Shown: piece after piece, positions 1-11,344 of the stretch
Layout: each line of letters opens with the position of its first letter
Numbering within the stretch: position 1 is the stretch's first letter
Notes under the pieces: generated by a model
The model's input: only the letters and a program-made list of their open reading frames with translations
The model's database searches: none
What the model was told of the DNA's origin: nothing
Program-made: the position numbers and the translations under genes
Source of the DNA: Anthoceros angustus
Taxonomy: Eukaryota > Streptophyta > Anthocerotopsida > Anthocerotales > Anthocerotaceae
Reading direction: 5' to 3'
DNA length: 64,000 nt
NCBI GenBank assembly: GCA_010909165.1
Contig: MU008170.1
Coordinates: 992,001 to 1,056,000, forward strand

Positions 1-110
1 GATGGTGGTTACCATGTGTTTTGCCTAAATCCACCACTAGTTGAGGTCCCGGATCACTATTGTACAAGAAAACCAGCTACAACGGGCATAAACCATCCGA
101 GGCTTCAGCG
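1..110 (+). pseudogene. Ty3/gypsy polyprotein tail with PHD finger, U1 copy (cut by window edge)
   Basis: The translation begins inside a PHD zinc finger (GGYHVFCLNPPL), then reads VEVPDHYC and leaves the finger. The U2 copy at 40595-41100 shows the same finger preceded by a stretch that aligns in style with the C-terminal tail of the gypsy integrase at 60500-61080. I therefore read it as a retroelement tail and not as a host PHD gene. Only the last half of the finger lies in the window. Confidence 0.55.
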
Positions 111-410
111 GGGAGGCGGGGTGGAGAGGAAGAGGACTCATTTTTGCTACATGTTAGATGAGATAGCTAGGACATACTCGGACAGCCCCAATGTTCGATG
201 AGATAGCTAGGACATACTCGGGGCAGTCCCATGGCAACAAGTATACTGGGGCAGTCCAGCTCCGGCTATACTCGGGGCAGTCCAGCTCCGGCTATACTCG
301 GGGCAGTCCCATGGCAACAAGTATACTGGACAGCCCCAATGTTCGATGAGATAGCTAGGACATACTCGGGGCAGTCCCATGGCAACAAGTATACTGGGGC
401 AGTCATAGTC
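110..410. repeat. Short tandem repeat, TACTCGGGGCAGTCC type
   Basis: Units built from ATACTCGGGGCAGTCC, CATGGCAACAAGT and GATGAGATAGCTAGGACA recur several times in different orders. The same block follows the PHD tail in U2 (41100-41300), U3 (45640-45850) and U4 (52370-52600), with a different number of subunits in each. No coding sense is apparent. Confidence 0.75.
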
Positions 411-1689
411 CCAACTCTAGCTTCTTTAGGTTCCAATCTCTTTTGGGTTTGTAGAAATGATCACCGTCAGAACAACTATACTTGGGATGGTCCCAGTAGA
501 GAACACTCGGACACCGGTTAGGGATGGAGTGAGTGACCCTTCGGCCAAGTGTTTGAGTGTCTTTGGCTGGAATTGCTATGGTGCGTGAAGAGTGGTACAG
601 ATGGGATGGTTCTAGTGGCAATTTCACCTCTTTCTATGATAAGCTCGTCGTCACTCTAAAAACTCCTACGCTCCCACTAATTGTCTGTACGTGTTGTGAC
701 CAATGTCAAGGGACAAACTATAGGAGGAAGTAGGGGTAATCTATGCTACTGAAGAGAAAGACACTGAGGAAGAGCCAAAGCACGACTTCCACCCCAACTA
801 CGTAGAGATACTAAGGAGAAGAAGTTGGGACAGAAGGTCCTTGTTCTTTGATGACACCAACTCAAGATCTGACACCTTGTAGCACTGTAGAAATGATCAC
901 CCTGCTAACAACACACAATAGTCAGTTCTGTTTTAAACTAAGCAGACACTTGAATGCTGTAGGAGTCTAAGACTCCAAGCATCTCCTTTGAATAAGTCAT
1001 GTTTTTACCTTAGGGAGGGCTTTAGTAAGCGGTCGCATTAGATCCGTGGGGATGTATTCAAGACGATCGACTTAAAGCGCATCTCGGATGAAATGGTAAT
1101 GAATCTCGATGTCCTTGATACGTGCACCGGGACTCATGGCGCCGCGATTGTTGCGTCCGAGATTGTCGTGTATGCGTGTCGGGAGTGTCCTCTCCCAAGA
1201 CTCGATGCCGCGAGTGGAGCGATAACTTAAGAAGGTTCCACATAACGTATAAAAATATGGTATATGGATTATATAAAAATATGGTATATGGATTATATAA
1301 AATGGGTTACATAGGACTTTGAGCCTCCTTTGGCTTTGGCTTCTATGGATTGAGTATTTGAACTAAGTTTTCTAGCTAGTGACCATGAAGCGACTTCATG
1401 TCATCGTAATGACTTCGTCCGTCGTACCATATGGTGATGGTATGTGAGTCATTCTTGCACCTTCACCAGCTCATACCTCGCCAGGGCATGACACCGCCGC
1501 ACCTGTGTCGCACCTTCCACGTCGATACCGCTACCGTCCAATGCTCCGCACTTGGGCACCACCAACACCTGCGGCACACTCGACACTTCAGACAACCTCA
1601 CCGATGAAAACACGAGGCACGCATGGAAAGCTAACCCCTCACCATCCCTCCCTTCACAATTGTCCTGTGCAAACCCGGATCCTCTATAT
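411..1689. other. Macrosatellite interior, no recognised gene
   Basis: This interval is shared by all four full units. It has no long conserved frame and no motif I recognise. Around 1245-1310 it has an A/T-rich direct repeat (AAAAATATGGTATATGGATT) with TATA-like character. Because it lies just upstream of the copia tail it may hold badly broken copia pol sequence, but I cannot show this. Confidence 0.4.
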
Positions 1690-2060
1690 GAGAGGCGCCT
1701 CACGAACCGAGCCAAGAAGGACTTGCGCTTTCATCCACTAAAGTTGAGTATAAGGCCACAGGTGACGCATGGAAGGAGTTAGAGTGGGAAAGGCAACTTT
1801 TGGAATGAATCCACTTACCTCAAAGTGCTCCCACTAAGCTTCTATGTGAAAGCATGTAGGCTATTGCCCTTTTTCCAATCCTTGGTTTCATGCAAGAACC
1901 AAGCACATTGAGCTAAACCACCATTATATCCATGGCGTGAAAGGGGCATTGTGAAAGTGGAATACATTAGTCTTGATGAGAATCATTAATATTTTTACAA
2001 AGGGCCTTAAAGCCAAAGCATTTCAAGCATATGGCTGCCCTTGGGCTCGGAGTGTTCACT
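1690..2060 (+). pseudogene. Ty1/copia RNase H C-terminal tail, U1 copy
   Basis: Broken plus-strand reading shows the hallmarks of the end of a copia polyprotein: a serine-rich STxxEY-like stretch (SSTKVEY, seen cleanly in U3), then an ARTKHIELNHHYIHG-like stretch, then KVEYISLDEN, IFTKGL and KHFKHMAALGLG spread over three frames. In Ty1/copia elements this is the RNase H end that precedes the 3' LTR. Several single-base indels break the frame and differ between units. I see no RT catalytic motif upstream and no LTR pair, so this is a remnant. Confidence 0.6.
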
Positions 2061-2359
2061 CGCCCTATGTCGAGTTGATATCTACCTTGTTGTCGTGGCG
2101 GGCTGATTCTTATTGCCTCTAGGGCTCTGGAGCCTGCTCCGCCTTCTTCCTGCTCAAAATGACGTATTCATCAGCATCTGGTAGTCTCTAAGGTTGAAGC
2201 TACACTATGAAATCTAGGCGTGAGAGGTATCAGACATATGGGTCATGTTTTAGGAGGTCATATCTTTTTTTCTTTTCTTTTGTGATTTCTTGGTTTGGTT
2301 GTAGCTGAAGGTTCTAGTCATTTTTCGCTTTCTTTGTGAGGGATTTTTGGTTTGTTTTG

Positions 2360-2365
2360 TTTCTA
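2360..2365. repeat. Left copy of insertion-site duplication (TTTCTA)
   Basis: TTTCTA stands immediately before the CACTA terminus and again just after the right terminus (38634-38639). Uninterrupted copies at about 43187, 47843 and 54472 read TTGTTTCTA followed by GC(TTC), with a single TTTCTA. CACTA elements usually duplicate 2-3 bp, so the true duplication may be only CTA, with the extra TTT being part of a worn right terminus. Confidence 0.6.
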
Positions 2366-2380
2366 CACTACAAGAAAATG
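2366..2380 (+). repeat. Left terminal inverted repeat of the CACTA element
   Basis: CACTACAAGAAAATG followed by AGGGTTTTAGCGG. The reverse complement aligns with CCCTC-CTTGTAGT at 38621-38633 if five bases (ATTTT) and the last G were lost there. CACTACAAGAAAA is a widely shared start for plant CACTA elements. Confidence 0.8.
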
Positions 2381-2394
2381 AGGGTTTTAGCGGT

Positions 2395-2661
2395 TTTACA
2401 ACGGGTGTTACAACGTGGCGTTGTAAACCGAGAGCTTCATGGCGTTGTAAACCGAGAGCTTCATGGCGTTGTAAAATTGCGACATGGCGGTTCGGTGCCA
2501 TGTCATTAAAGTGGTGATGTGGCGCCACATCATCGCCACATCACCAAGTGATGACATGGCATGTTGTTGCCACATGGCCCTTCATTGCCACATCATCAGG
2601 TGATGACATGGCATAATTTGATGACATGGCCCTCATTGCCACATCACCATGTGATGACGTG
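2395..2661. repeat. Left subterminal region, TTTACAAC and CACATCA repeats
   Basis: The first 100 bases carry TTTACAACGGGTGTTACAACG and two copies of a GAGCTTCATGGCGTTGTAAA-like block. Then come several imperfect copies of GCCACATCA and GATGACATGGC. The same GCCACATCA and GCCATGTCA words recur near the right end (37790-38520), which links the two ends. Confidence 0.65.
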
Positions 2662-4260
2662 GTGCCATTTTACAAAACCATTTACAACATCCCAATTGCA
2701 AAAGGAATTACAACATCTAAGTTTGAGACGTCTCGGTGTGGGTACAACGCGCTTTACAACGACCTGTTTTACAAAACCATTTACAACATCCCAATTGCAA
2801 AAGGAATTACAACATCTAAGTTTGAGACGTCTCGGTGTGGGTACAACGCGCTTTACAACGACCTGTTTTACAAAACCATCTACAACATCCCAATTGCAAA
2901 AGCAATTACAACATCTAAGTTTGAGACGTCTCGGTGTGGGTACAACGCTTTACAACGACCTGTTTTACAAAACCATCTACAACATCCCAATTGCAAAAGC
3001 AATTACAACATCTAAGTTTGAGAGGCGTCTCGGTGGGTACAACGCGCTTTACAACGACTTTTACAAAACCATCTACAACATCCCAATTGCAAGCAATTAC
3101 AACATCTAAGTTTGAGACGTCTGGGGTGGGTACAACGCGCTTTACAACGACTGTTTTACAAAACCATCTACAACATCCCAATTGCAAAAGCAATTACAAC
3201 ATCTAAGTTTGAGACGTCTCGGTGCGGGTACAACGCGCTTTACAACGACCTGTTTTACAAAACCATCTACAACATCCCAATTGCAAAAGAAATTACAACA
3301 TCTAAGTTTGAGACGTCTCGGTGCGGGTACAACGCGCTTTTACAACGACCTGTTTTACAAAACCATCTACAACATCCCAATTGCAAAAGAAATTACAACA
3401 TCTAAGTTTGAGACGTCTCGGTGCGGGTACAACGCGCTTTACAACGACCTGTTTTACAAAACCATCTACAACATCCCAATTGCAAAAGCAATTACAACAT
3501 CTAAGTTTGACGTCTCGGTGCGGGTACAACGCTTTACAACGACTTTTACAAAACCATCTACAACATCCCAATTGCAAAAGCAATTACAACATCTAAGTTT
3601 GAGGCGTCTCTGTGGGTACGCGCTTTACAACGACCTGTTTTACAAAACCATCTACAACATCCCAATTGCAAAAGCAATTACAACATCTAAGTTTGAGACG
3701 TCTCGGTGTGGGTACAACGCGCTTTACAACGACCTGTTTTACAAAACCATCTACAACATCCCAATTGCAAAAGCAATTACAACATCTAAGTTTGAGACGT
3801 CTCGGTGGGTACAACGCGCTTTACAACGACCTGTTTTACAAAACCATCTACAACATCCCAATTGCGAAAGCAATTACAACATCTAAGTTTGAGACGTCTC
3901 GGTGTGGGTACAACGCTTTACACGACTGCTTTACAAAACCATCTACAACATCCCAATTGCAAAAGCAATTACAACATCTAAGTTTGAGACGCCTCGGTGG
4001 GTACAACGCGCTTTACAACGACTGCTTTACAAAACCATCTACAACATCCCAATTGCAAAAGCAATTACAACATCTAAGTTTGAGACGTCGGGTACAACGC
4101 TTTACAACGACTGCTTTACAAAACCATCTACAACATCCCAATTGAAAGCAATTACAACATCTAAGTTTGAGACGCCCTGTGGGTACAACGCGCTTTACAA
4201 CGACTGCTTTACAAAACCATCTACAACATCCCAATTGAAAGCAATTACAACATTTAAATT
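2662..4260. repeat. Subterminal tandem array, about 17 units of 97-99 bp
   Basis: Each unit reads TTTTACAAAACCATCTACAA, then CATCCCAATTGCAAAAGCAA, then TTACAACATCTAAGTTTGAG, then a variable GACGTCTCGGTG..GGGTACAACGCG stretch. Unit starts fall near 2668, 2767, 2866, 2963, 3058, 3154, 3252, 3353, 3451, 3543, 3637, 3737, 3835, 3928, 4025, 4114 and 4207. Each unit holds three to five TTTACAAC or TTACAAC words. In En/Spm the subterminal motif array binds the accessory transposase, so this array is the candidate binding platform. The long open frames through it reflect the repeat period and are not genes. Unit-to-unit changes cluster at the GTG(C/T)GGG position. Confidence 0.9.
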
Positions 4261-5160
4261 ACAACGCCTTTTAAGTATATATATATGTAAAGACTTTAAA
4301 CAAAAATACATATTATTAATAACACAAATATCTATTTTCAGCTTCTTTAAATGGGGCATATTTACAACAAGTGTTTTACAACGTCCTTTGTTGTAAATTT
4401 TGTATCTTGCACCTTGTTGTGCATTAGTGGGACACACGAGAAATGGAATGCTACTACCAAATGCAAGCGATTCTAAACCCCAAAATGAACAGATCCTCAC
4501 ACAAATCCACACATTCAACTCACACAAACTCACAACGGCCCACACAAACTCGCACAAACCCACACGGGCTCTCACATAATCAGCTCACAGCTCTCACGCT
4601 CATAGGCTCGCCCGCTCACAGCTCACAGCTCTCGCTCACAAGCTCACAAGCTCTCGCTCACAGCTCTCACAGCTCTCGCTCTCACGCCTCACAAGCTGTC
4701 GCTCTCACAGGCTCACAAGCTTTCGCTCTCGCTCTCACAAGCTCATAGGCTTTCACAGCTCACAGCTCTCGCTCTCACGCTCATAGGCTCACAGACTCTC
4801 CCTCTCACAGTTTCACAGCTCACAGACTCTCCCTCTCACAGCTCAAGGCTCAATTTTCAAGGCTCACAAGCTCACAGCTCACAAGCTCTCACAGTGCTCA
4901 TAGGCTCTCCACCGCTCACAAGGCTCGCACACACTCTTGCAGGCTCGCACAAACTCACACACACACACTCACACACACACACACACACACACACACAAAT
5001 AACACACAAACATAGAAGCCATTCCCCGGACACACAGACTCCCACAAACAAACATGGGGCCATTCCCCAGACACACACTCACAAACATTGGGGCCATTCC
5101 CCAGACACACACAAAGGGACATTCCCACAAAAGCCGATGTCGATATCAATTTCTAAGAGT
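4261..5160. repeat. A/T-rich spacer, then CTCACAGCT minisatellite and CA microsatellite
   Basis: Positions 4261-4440 are A/T-rich with a few more TTTACAAC words. From about 4500 to 4930 the sequence is made of CTCACAGCTCTCGCTCACAA variants. From 4935 to 5000 it is nearly pure (CA)n, and from 5020 to 5130 CATTCCCCAGACACACAC units recur. No gene is supported. Confidence 0.85.
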
Positions 5161-5162
5161 TT

Positions 5163-6400
5163 CTAAGGAGCAACTAAAAGAAAGCACCAAACTAGAATTC
5201 CTCGCTCCTTGATCTCTTCAAATTGGACTTGTTGAAGCCTCATTTCCTTCCTCTTCATGCTCTTCACCCTTGATGACTTGAGCTCTTTGGCGTAGTCCGG
5301 ACCTAGCTTCACAAGGCGTTGAGCTTCAAGTTCTGTCGTCGATTCGATGAGAGGCCATGAGACTGAAAAACTTTTCCCTGCATTTAGAGAGGGATACCTC
5401 AACCTCTTCAAATTCTTCCACCTCTTCCACGAGATGGAGTGGTTCAACTTCAACAAGTACTTCATCAGGGCTTCGTTCCACACCGGTGCTGACCACACTT
5501 GGGGAGGTTAAGGCTTCCCCACCCGAGGGGGCGGAGGCCACACCCGATTCTGCAAGAATCGAATATGTTACCAAGAAGCCAGGTGTTACAACAAACAGAC
5601 TTGAAAGATCTTCTATAAGAACTACAGAGGAGAAAGATCCTCACTTAACCCGGGCTTCAATCTAGGCACCAAATTGTCCAAAAACCAGCCGTCATCGTCC
5701 ACTTGCTTGCGCTCCAATGCCGATACGGCTCCTATGGCAAATCCAAAAACGAGTTAAAATAGGACAATCAAAACTTGCAAAGACATCAAATCAAAATCTT
5801 ACCATCCAAATCATCATCTTTGTAACCAGCATCCTTGAGGTCCCGCCACAATTGTTTGGCACCTATTCTGGGGTTGGAGCCAAACGCTCCGGATGAGGAA
5901 GATTGGCGGCCGTCAATATGTTTCAAGTTTTATTATCCAATTTCCGGCCTTCTTGCCACCTCTCTCTTGCTCCGTGGGGCGTCTACCAAAGAGTTGGTAA
6001 AACCGATTTGTAAACTTCACAAACCCACCATTACCAAAGTGGGCATACGGTGGGCATCCGAGTTCAACTTCCTCAACATTGCTATGCGTTTTGTGCGAGA
6101 CATCTCCATCCCGGCCTTGGCTTTTCATTCTCCACAATGCGATCCCAATCGGTCACCGAGATATCACGAGGCTTATACTTAGGTGGATGATTACCCTCAA
6201 GAAATTGTCTTGCGCATCTTGCAAGATTGTTCTTCCAATTGCGCAACATGGTGTTGAACATTTGGTCACACACATGAGCCATGCTCCAAATCCCACCAAC
6301 ATCTCTTGAATGGCTGCCTCCACAATTGCTTGTGTCTCTAGTTTCTCTCCCGGTTGCCAATCAATGGATCCATGAAGTGCCGCATTACCCACCTCAACCG
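5163..6400 (-). pseudogene. Transposase_24-like (PTTA/En-Spm) accessory transposase, broken
   Basis: On the minus strand, 6310-6090 reads a domain with MFNTMLRNWKNNLARCARQF and then KPRDISVTDWDRIV. Next, at 6080-5940 and in other frames, come SHKTHSNVEEVELGCP and HFGNGGFVKFTNRF. The pattern of a tryptophan- and arginine-rich helix, a W..(I/F)V step and an (N/H)K.(H)S..  ..H..G...F block is that of the plant PTTA/En-Spm transposase family. A charged coiled-coil-like tail follows at 5480-5190 (ELEAQRLVKLGPDYAKEL, KRKEMRLQQVQFEEIKE). Two stretches without an open frame (5650-5830) may be introns. In CACTA elements this protein is the TNPA-like partner of TNP2. The family call rests on general pattern only. 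Confidence 0.45.
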
Positions 6401-6599
6401 AAATTGGAGCACTTCATAGTATGAATCTTCTTTAATCCAACGACACACATGAGAAGGAAAACATCGAATATGCTTGTACATGCCGTGCGAGCATGTGGCT
6501 GTAAGTGGCATGTATAGGCCACATGCTTGTCTGAGCACATGCCTCTGAGCATGTGGCATGTACATCCTTGTACAGTTAGCCAAGCAGCCACACACCGCA
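6401..6599. other. Spacer with GCATGTGG words
   Basis: This short interval carries several copies of GCATGTGGC and ACATGC between the Transposase_24-like gene and the next tandem array. No gene is recognised. Confidence 0.4.
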
Positions 6600-7275
6600 T
6601 GTTTAGCTTGAGACCAAACGAGAAACACACTGCTTAGGCTTGAGAGACCAAAGGAGAAACATGGGCGATCAAGGCCACACACACACACTTTAGGCTTGCG
6701 AGACCAAAAGAGAAACATGGGCGATCAAGGCCACACACCGCCAGTTTAGACTTGAGAGACCAAAAAGAAACACGGCGATCAAGGCCACACACACACTGCT
6801 TAGGCTTGAGAGACCAAAAAGAAACACGGCGATCAAGGCCACACACTGCATGTTTAGCTTGAGACCAAAGAGAAACACACACACTGTTTAGGCTTGAGAG
6901 ACCAAAGGAGAAACATGGGCGATCAAGGCCACACACCGCCAGTTTAGGCTTGCGAGACCAAAAGAGAAACATGGGCGATCAAGGCCACACACCGCCAGTT
7001 TAGACTTGAGAGACCAAAGAGAAACATCGGCGATCAAGGCCACACACTGTTTAGGCTTGAGAGACCAAAAAGAAACACAGGCGGTCAAGGCCACACACAT
7101 GTTTAGCAGCGGACCAATAGAAAAATCTGGCGATCAGGCCACACACTTGTGGCTTTAGGCTTGAGAGACCAAAAAGAGAAACATCGGCAGTCAAGGCCAC
7201 ACACTTGCCTGTTCAGGATTGAGAGACCAAAAGAGAAACATTGGGCAGTCAGCAGTCAAGGCCACACACCTGCCT
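6600..7275. repeat. Tandem array of about 11 units of about 55 bp
   Basis: The unit is GGCGATCAAGGCCACACAC, then CGCCAGTTTAGGCTTGAGAG, then ACCAAAAGAGAAACATG. Copies of GCGATCAAGG lie near 6666, 6721, 6775, 6828, 6919, 6976, 7030 and, changed, up to 7255. It reads open on the minus strand (CGLDRPCFSFGL and similar) only because of its period. Confidence 0.85.
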
Positions 7276-7466
7276 GGACAAGCTTATGAAAGTAAAAGCA
7301 AGGAGTCAGTTTCAACTAAAACCAGTAAACACCTAATTCTAGATGAATGTCCGACTGTGGAATGACGTGCGTGCATTTGGGCAGTCTCCCTTTAATTCGA
7401 TTTCTCCTTGGCAATTGCGGCGGATCTCCGTCCGCCATCTCCCTCCTCCACATGGATTTTCCACTT

Positions 7467-7785
7467 CTTGGCTGCTCCATCAGGCTGCACTTCTTCAAAG
7501 CTGAGAACCAACATTGACGGAAGGGTTAGGAGTAGGAGTGGTGGAGGTGGCATGGGAGTACTGGGCTGGATTGAAGGTCCGGTAAGTTTTGAGCCAGTGT
7601 CACGGACAAGGGAGGAAGCGAGCTTGGCTGCTCCATCAGGCTGCACTTCTTCAAAGCTGAGAACCAACATTGACGGAAGGGTTAGGAGTAGGAGTGGTGG
7701 AGGTGGCATGGGAGTACGACACCGTGGATTGAAGGTCCGGTAAGTTTTGAGCCAGTGTCACGGACAAGGGAGGAAGCGAGCTTGC
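7467..7785. repeat. Two direct copies of a 156-bp block
   Basis: CTTGGCTGCTCCATCAGGCT begins at 7467 and again at 7623. The two blocks match to the end of AAGGGAGGAAGCGAGCTTG. The second has ACACCG where the first has CTGGGC. No known product is recognised. Confidence 0.85.
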
Positions 7786-8170
7786 CTTCTTCGCAGCTAT
7801 CATCTTTCTCAAAAGGTCTGCGTGTGCACATAAGCCACCGCTGGTGGCCCTTGTTCTCTCATCCGAAGACCTAAGAGGAGGTGGTGGTGACTTGAGGCAG
7901 TCGGTTCGCTTCTCCACGGCAGCGGCACGAGCTCTTCCACAGCGCCATGGGATTAGCGGCGCCGGTACTCCTCCACGGCATCGAGGCGGCCTCCTCCTCC
8001 ACGGCATTAGGAGGCTGCTCCTCCTCCACGGCATCGGAGGAGGCTGCTCCTCCACGCATCGGGAGGAGGCGCTTGTTCTCCACCGCCAGGCGGTGGCCCT
8101 TGTTCTCTCATCACACACAAGTGAGAAAAGAAAAGCCATCGTTTAGAGCTCATTATCATCACCGACCCTA
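7786..8170. repeat. G/C-rich short-period repeats (CTCCTCCACGGCAT)
   Basis: Copies of CTCCTCCACGGCATCG(G/A)GG recur at 7970-8060 and again at 8276. The phrase GTGGCCCTTGTTCTCTCATC occurs at 7844 and 8091, so the block is bracketed by a direct repeat. No domain is recognised in any frame. Confidence 0.6.
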
Positions 8171-9100
8171 GAGCTCGCGGTAACTAGTTGAAGGCGGTGA
8201 TTCAAACACAGGCTGCGGTGCGATCATTGCGCTTGGACAAAGCCGTTGATGCACAACTCACATTTCGAGGCGGCCTCCTCCTCCACGGCATCGGCTTCCG
8301 CTCCTTTGAGACGCCCTCCCGCTTCTTTGCCTTCACGGTGGCCCATTTTTACGCACGCTAGGCTTGTCGACAAGCGGAAGCGGCTCCTTGGCTTGCTGTC
8401 TACTAAAACCCAACCACCGAGCCGTTAGAGGCGGATCCTTCCACCACGGCATCCACTGCGTCCCCACCACTAATCTTGTTGTGGCCAAAGTCTTGTTTCC
8501 TTATCGCGTTACGCATGACAATGCAAACCCAACCGCACTTGCGTGTAGTGCGCACCATCTACATTGCAAGGTGGTTGGGGTTAGTAGAAAGGCGCTTAGC
8601 AACCTTTGCCCATGAAAGTGCGTGCCTAAAAAGCACCAAGCATAAGAGATTGGGGATGCACACAAACCTTCTTGATCCAAGGAATTCAATTTCGTAAGCC
8701 CTAATTGTGTTGTAGGTCGAATTGCGTCACTAACTAAACACGAGCTTGTGTGTAGTCACTAACTAAACACCATGTGCCGTTGTTAGAGCTTGTGTGCAAT
8801 ACACAACGTGTCTGCCGACCAAGATCTCGGCGTGAGAGAGGGAGGCGGCCGACTCAACATGTGACCGCCGCCGCTAAGCAAAGTCGGGCAATCTCTCTCA
8901 AGCAATCCTTGAAGCTGCCCGCAAAGCCAAGTCGACAATCTTAAGCAAACAGTGCGGCCTTGTGTCTGGATGGACGTCAAATTCCGCTCGTGCTTCTTCT
9001 TCCCGCGCTTTACAAAGCCTTCCCGCACTTCTCATGACCTTCCCGCGCTTCTAAAATGTGCAGAGGCATGGTTGGCTTCCCGCGCTTCTCTCAAACACAT
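8171..9100. other. Element interior, nothing recognised
   Basis: No conserved domain is seen on either strand. A short repeat (GTCACTAACTAAACAC) occurs at 8727 and 8755, and TTCCCGCGCTTCT words recur at 9000-9090. Confidence 0.4.
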
Positions 9101-9114
9101 AGACTCTCAATTAT

Positions 9115-9470
9115 AATACACACAGGCTCTCATCACACACCCCGATGGCAGGCTGCATGGCCTCAATTACACTACATACAGAAGCTCCCACTCGTCACAC
9201 ATCCCGATGGCAAGCCCGGCTCTCACACACCCCGATGGCTGGCCCCATGGCCCTCAATTACACTAGCTACACAAGCTCCCCCACCTCACACACCCCGATG
9301 GCAGGCCGCATGGCCCTCAATTACACTAGCTACACAAGCTCCCCCACCTCACATACCCCGATGGCAAGCCGCATGGCCCTCAAGTACACTAGCTGCACAA
9401 GCTCCCCCACGTCACACACCCCGATGGCAAGCCCGGTTCTCACACACCCCGAGGGCAATCGACATACACA
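9115..9470. repeat. Tandem array of 62-bp units (CACACCCCGATGGCAGGC)
   Basis: Units start with CACACCCCGATGGCA and continue with GCATGGCCCTCAATTACACT and AGCTACACAAGCTCCCCCAC. Starts lie near 9137, 9197, 9227, 9289, 9351, 9413 and 9442, so some steps are half-length (30 bp). Confidence 0.8.
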
Positions 9471-9639
9471 GGCTCTCAACACATACGTCGCAGTATGTAA
9501 ACATCTACTTGTACAGACATGAACCCGCCTTTATATCAGGATTTGTGTGCAAGCATGTTCCTTGGACAAGATCTTGCATGCATTGCACCCGCCTCACGCC
9601 ATGTGCACTGCGTCACCTACCTCGTGCACTGCAGTGCTG

Positions 9640-9780
9640 GTGAGTTTGTATGAAACGACTTTGAAACTACTATTTGCAACGCTCCGTTGTTAAGTCGGAA
9701 CGATTACCATTTACAACACACTCGTTGTAAAATTAGAAACTATTACTATTTACAACGTTCAGTTCACTTTTACGTTCTAA
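9640..9780. repeat. Internal cluster of TTTACAAC/GTTGTAAA motifs
   Basis: Within 140 bases are TTTGCAACG, CCGTTGTTAAG, TTTACAACACACTCGTTGTAAAA and TTTACAACG. This is the motif that fills both ends of the element. Its presence 7 kb inside suggests an older element end or a captured deletion derivative. Confidence 0.55.
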
Positions 9781-11340
9781 AATCTCTAGTAGGTAAAAGT
9801 GGTACACATATGGAACTGCACAAAAGGAAACTAAGAGACCCCTCTCTTCTACCGTGCGGCTCGGCTCTTACATTTCTCAAGAAAGGTCGGCCACGGGCGC
9901 TTAGGATCCATGTCATGCGCACAAACCGATCCCCTACATTCTTGTGTACATACGTATCTGATTCACCTTAGTTCATGGTAGGCAAAGAAAGATGCTCACC
10001 TCACTGGTGCCCAAGGTGGATCGAAATGGCTATGGAAATTTGTGCATGTTCACCGAGGGGTGGTGCTTTTTGAACATATGGTTGGAAAGAGGAGGTCATC
10101 ACGGTAATTGTGGTGTTGAGAACATTGCGGTCGATTTTCTTGTAATTAGAAATTCATAATAAAAAAAACGCCAAAATGGGGCAAAAGGCAGCCTTGGGTT
10201 AAGCATGCTCGGCTCCACGGCCTGCAGCCTGCTGTGCAAAAGTTCTCGGCTTCTTCCGTGGCGAACACTTCCAGGGCTTAGTTGAGAAAACTAGATTGCA
10301 AACTAGCCGGTGGAGTGGAGCCAGTGGCCGGGGGCGTAACGACGAATCCCGCGCCTCGAGAACCAAGTAATAAACTTCGGGTGAGGTTTAGGCGCTGGGC
10401 CTGTCTGGTACACATACTCCGTGATGCTCGCACGTATTCACATCCCATCGTAACAATCCCTTCATAATCACGCAATGTGCGACTTTATGTACTTGTTCCA
10501 ACTCGACAACTCAATTTGGAGCGGGTAGACATTTCTACCATGGGACAATGCACATCAGCCATGTCATTGACCACCGTTGCAAACTCAAACACTTTTATCC
10601 TCCTTGATACTCCGGTGGCAAATAGCTCGTCATCCCGATCAAACTCAATCGGACACAATATTGGAGGAGTGGAAGAGGTCCCCATGCCGCAACTCTGCAA
10701 TTACCGAAGGCGTAACGGTGAAAGCATATGAGTGATGAGGTTTTGATGGTGACCCATGCAAGCCTACAAATAAAGCTTTAATGCTTCTTTCCTTTTGAGG
10801 GAAACCATTGGCATGAAAATGGCAAGATATGACAACGGAGTGCTTGAGCAGGGGCTGCTTAGCGTAGTGTGCTCCTCGGAGATATTTTGATGGCGAGATA
10901 GAGGATTGTATGGAGCGTAGCTATGTTGTCCCTTAGGTGCTTTCAAGGCTATTGCTTGGGACTCGTGCCCCTTTAATGTGTAAAAGATCCGGTGGGAATG
11001 AATAGAATAAGGGCTAAAGGGCAATGCTTCCTCGGCCATCCACTTGAGCCCGAGTCTTAAAACCTCGATTCGCCCCTCCTTAAACGGTGCTAAAGAATTT
11101 AAGTCTTCTTGGCACTCATCATCATGCCGATTGTTGATGTTGCCGATGAAGCGGCTAGGCGGTACCTAATGAGAGTTCAATCCTCGATCGCACACCGTAA
11201 CGCATTTCGAGGTTCCGCATTAACACCGCCCACACCCACTCATGCATAATCGCCGAGACAGTTGAAAGACCCACATATGGTTTCTTTGACGCCATGGAGT
11301 TTGAGAGTAAGGGGCTCCTTGGGGCTGTCACTTTGTTCCT
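9781..11340. other. Element interior, nothing recognised
   Basis: Several short open frames exist on both strands. The longest are on the minus strand at 10485-10700 and 10764-11039. None shows a domain or motif I can name, and no repeat longer than about 20 bp is apparent. Confidence 0.4.
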
Positions 11341-11344
11341 GCTT

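Larger units (their letters stand above)
1..2365. repeat. Macrosatellite unit U1, left part
   Basis: This stretch matches 40950-43190, 45490-47850 and 52221-54480 almost throughout, so it is one copy of a tandem unit of about 4.5 kb. The unit continues at 38634 after the large insertion. Without the insertion U1 measures about 4.7 kb from PHD to PHD, close to the 4540 bp between the next two PHD copies. It contains a gypsy pol tail, a short tandem repeat, a copia tail and the start of a T/G-rich minisatellite. Differences between copies are mostly small indels. Confidence 0.75.

Noticed and set aside
2561-4145. Several long overlapping open frames across the 97-bp array
   Set aside because: The period keeps frames open, and the translations repeat FTKPSTTSQLQKQLQHLSL. 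Indels between units shift frames freely. No selection for coding is visible.
2662-4260. CRISPR-like array (regular repeats)
   Set aside because: The units are tandem without unique spacers, and the genome is eukaryotic.
4872-5166. Open frames rich in His/Thr (plus) or Cys/Val (minus)
   Set aside because: These are translations of a (CA)n microsatellite.
7651-8139. 162-residue minus-strand open frame in a G/C-rich block
   Set aside because: It comes from CTCCTCCACGGCAT repeats and the 156-bp duplication. No domain is seen.
9056-9643. 195-residue open frame
   Set aside because: It is mostly the 62-bp tandem array (HTPRWQAAWP repeated). Not a gene.
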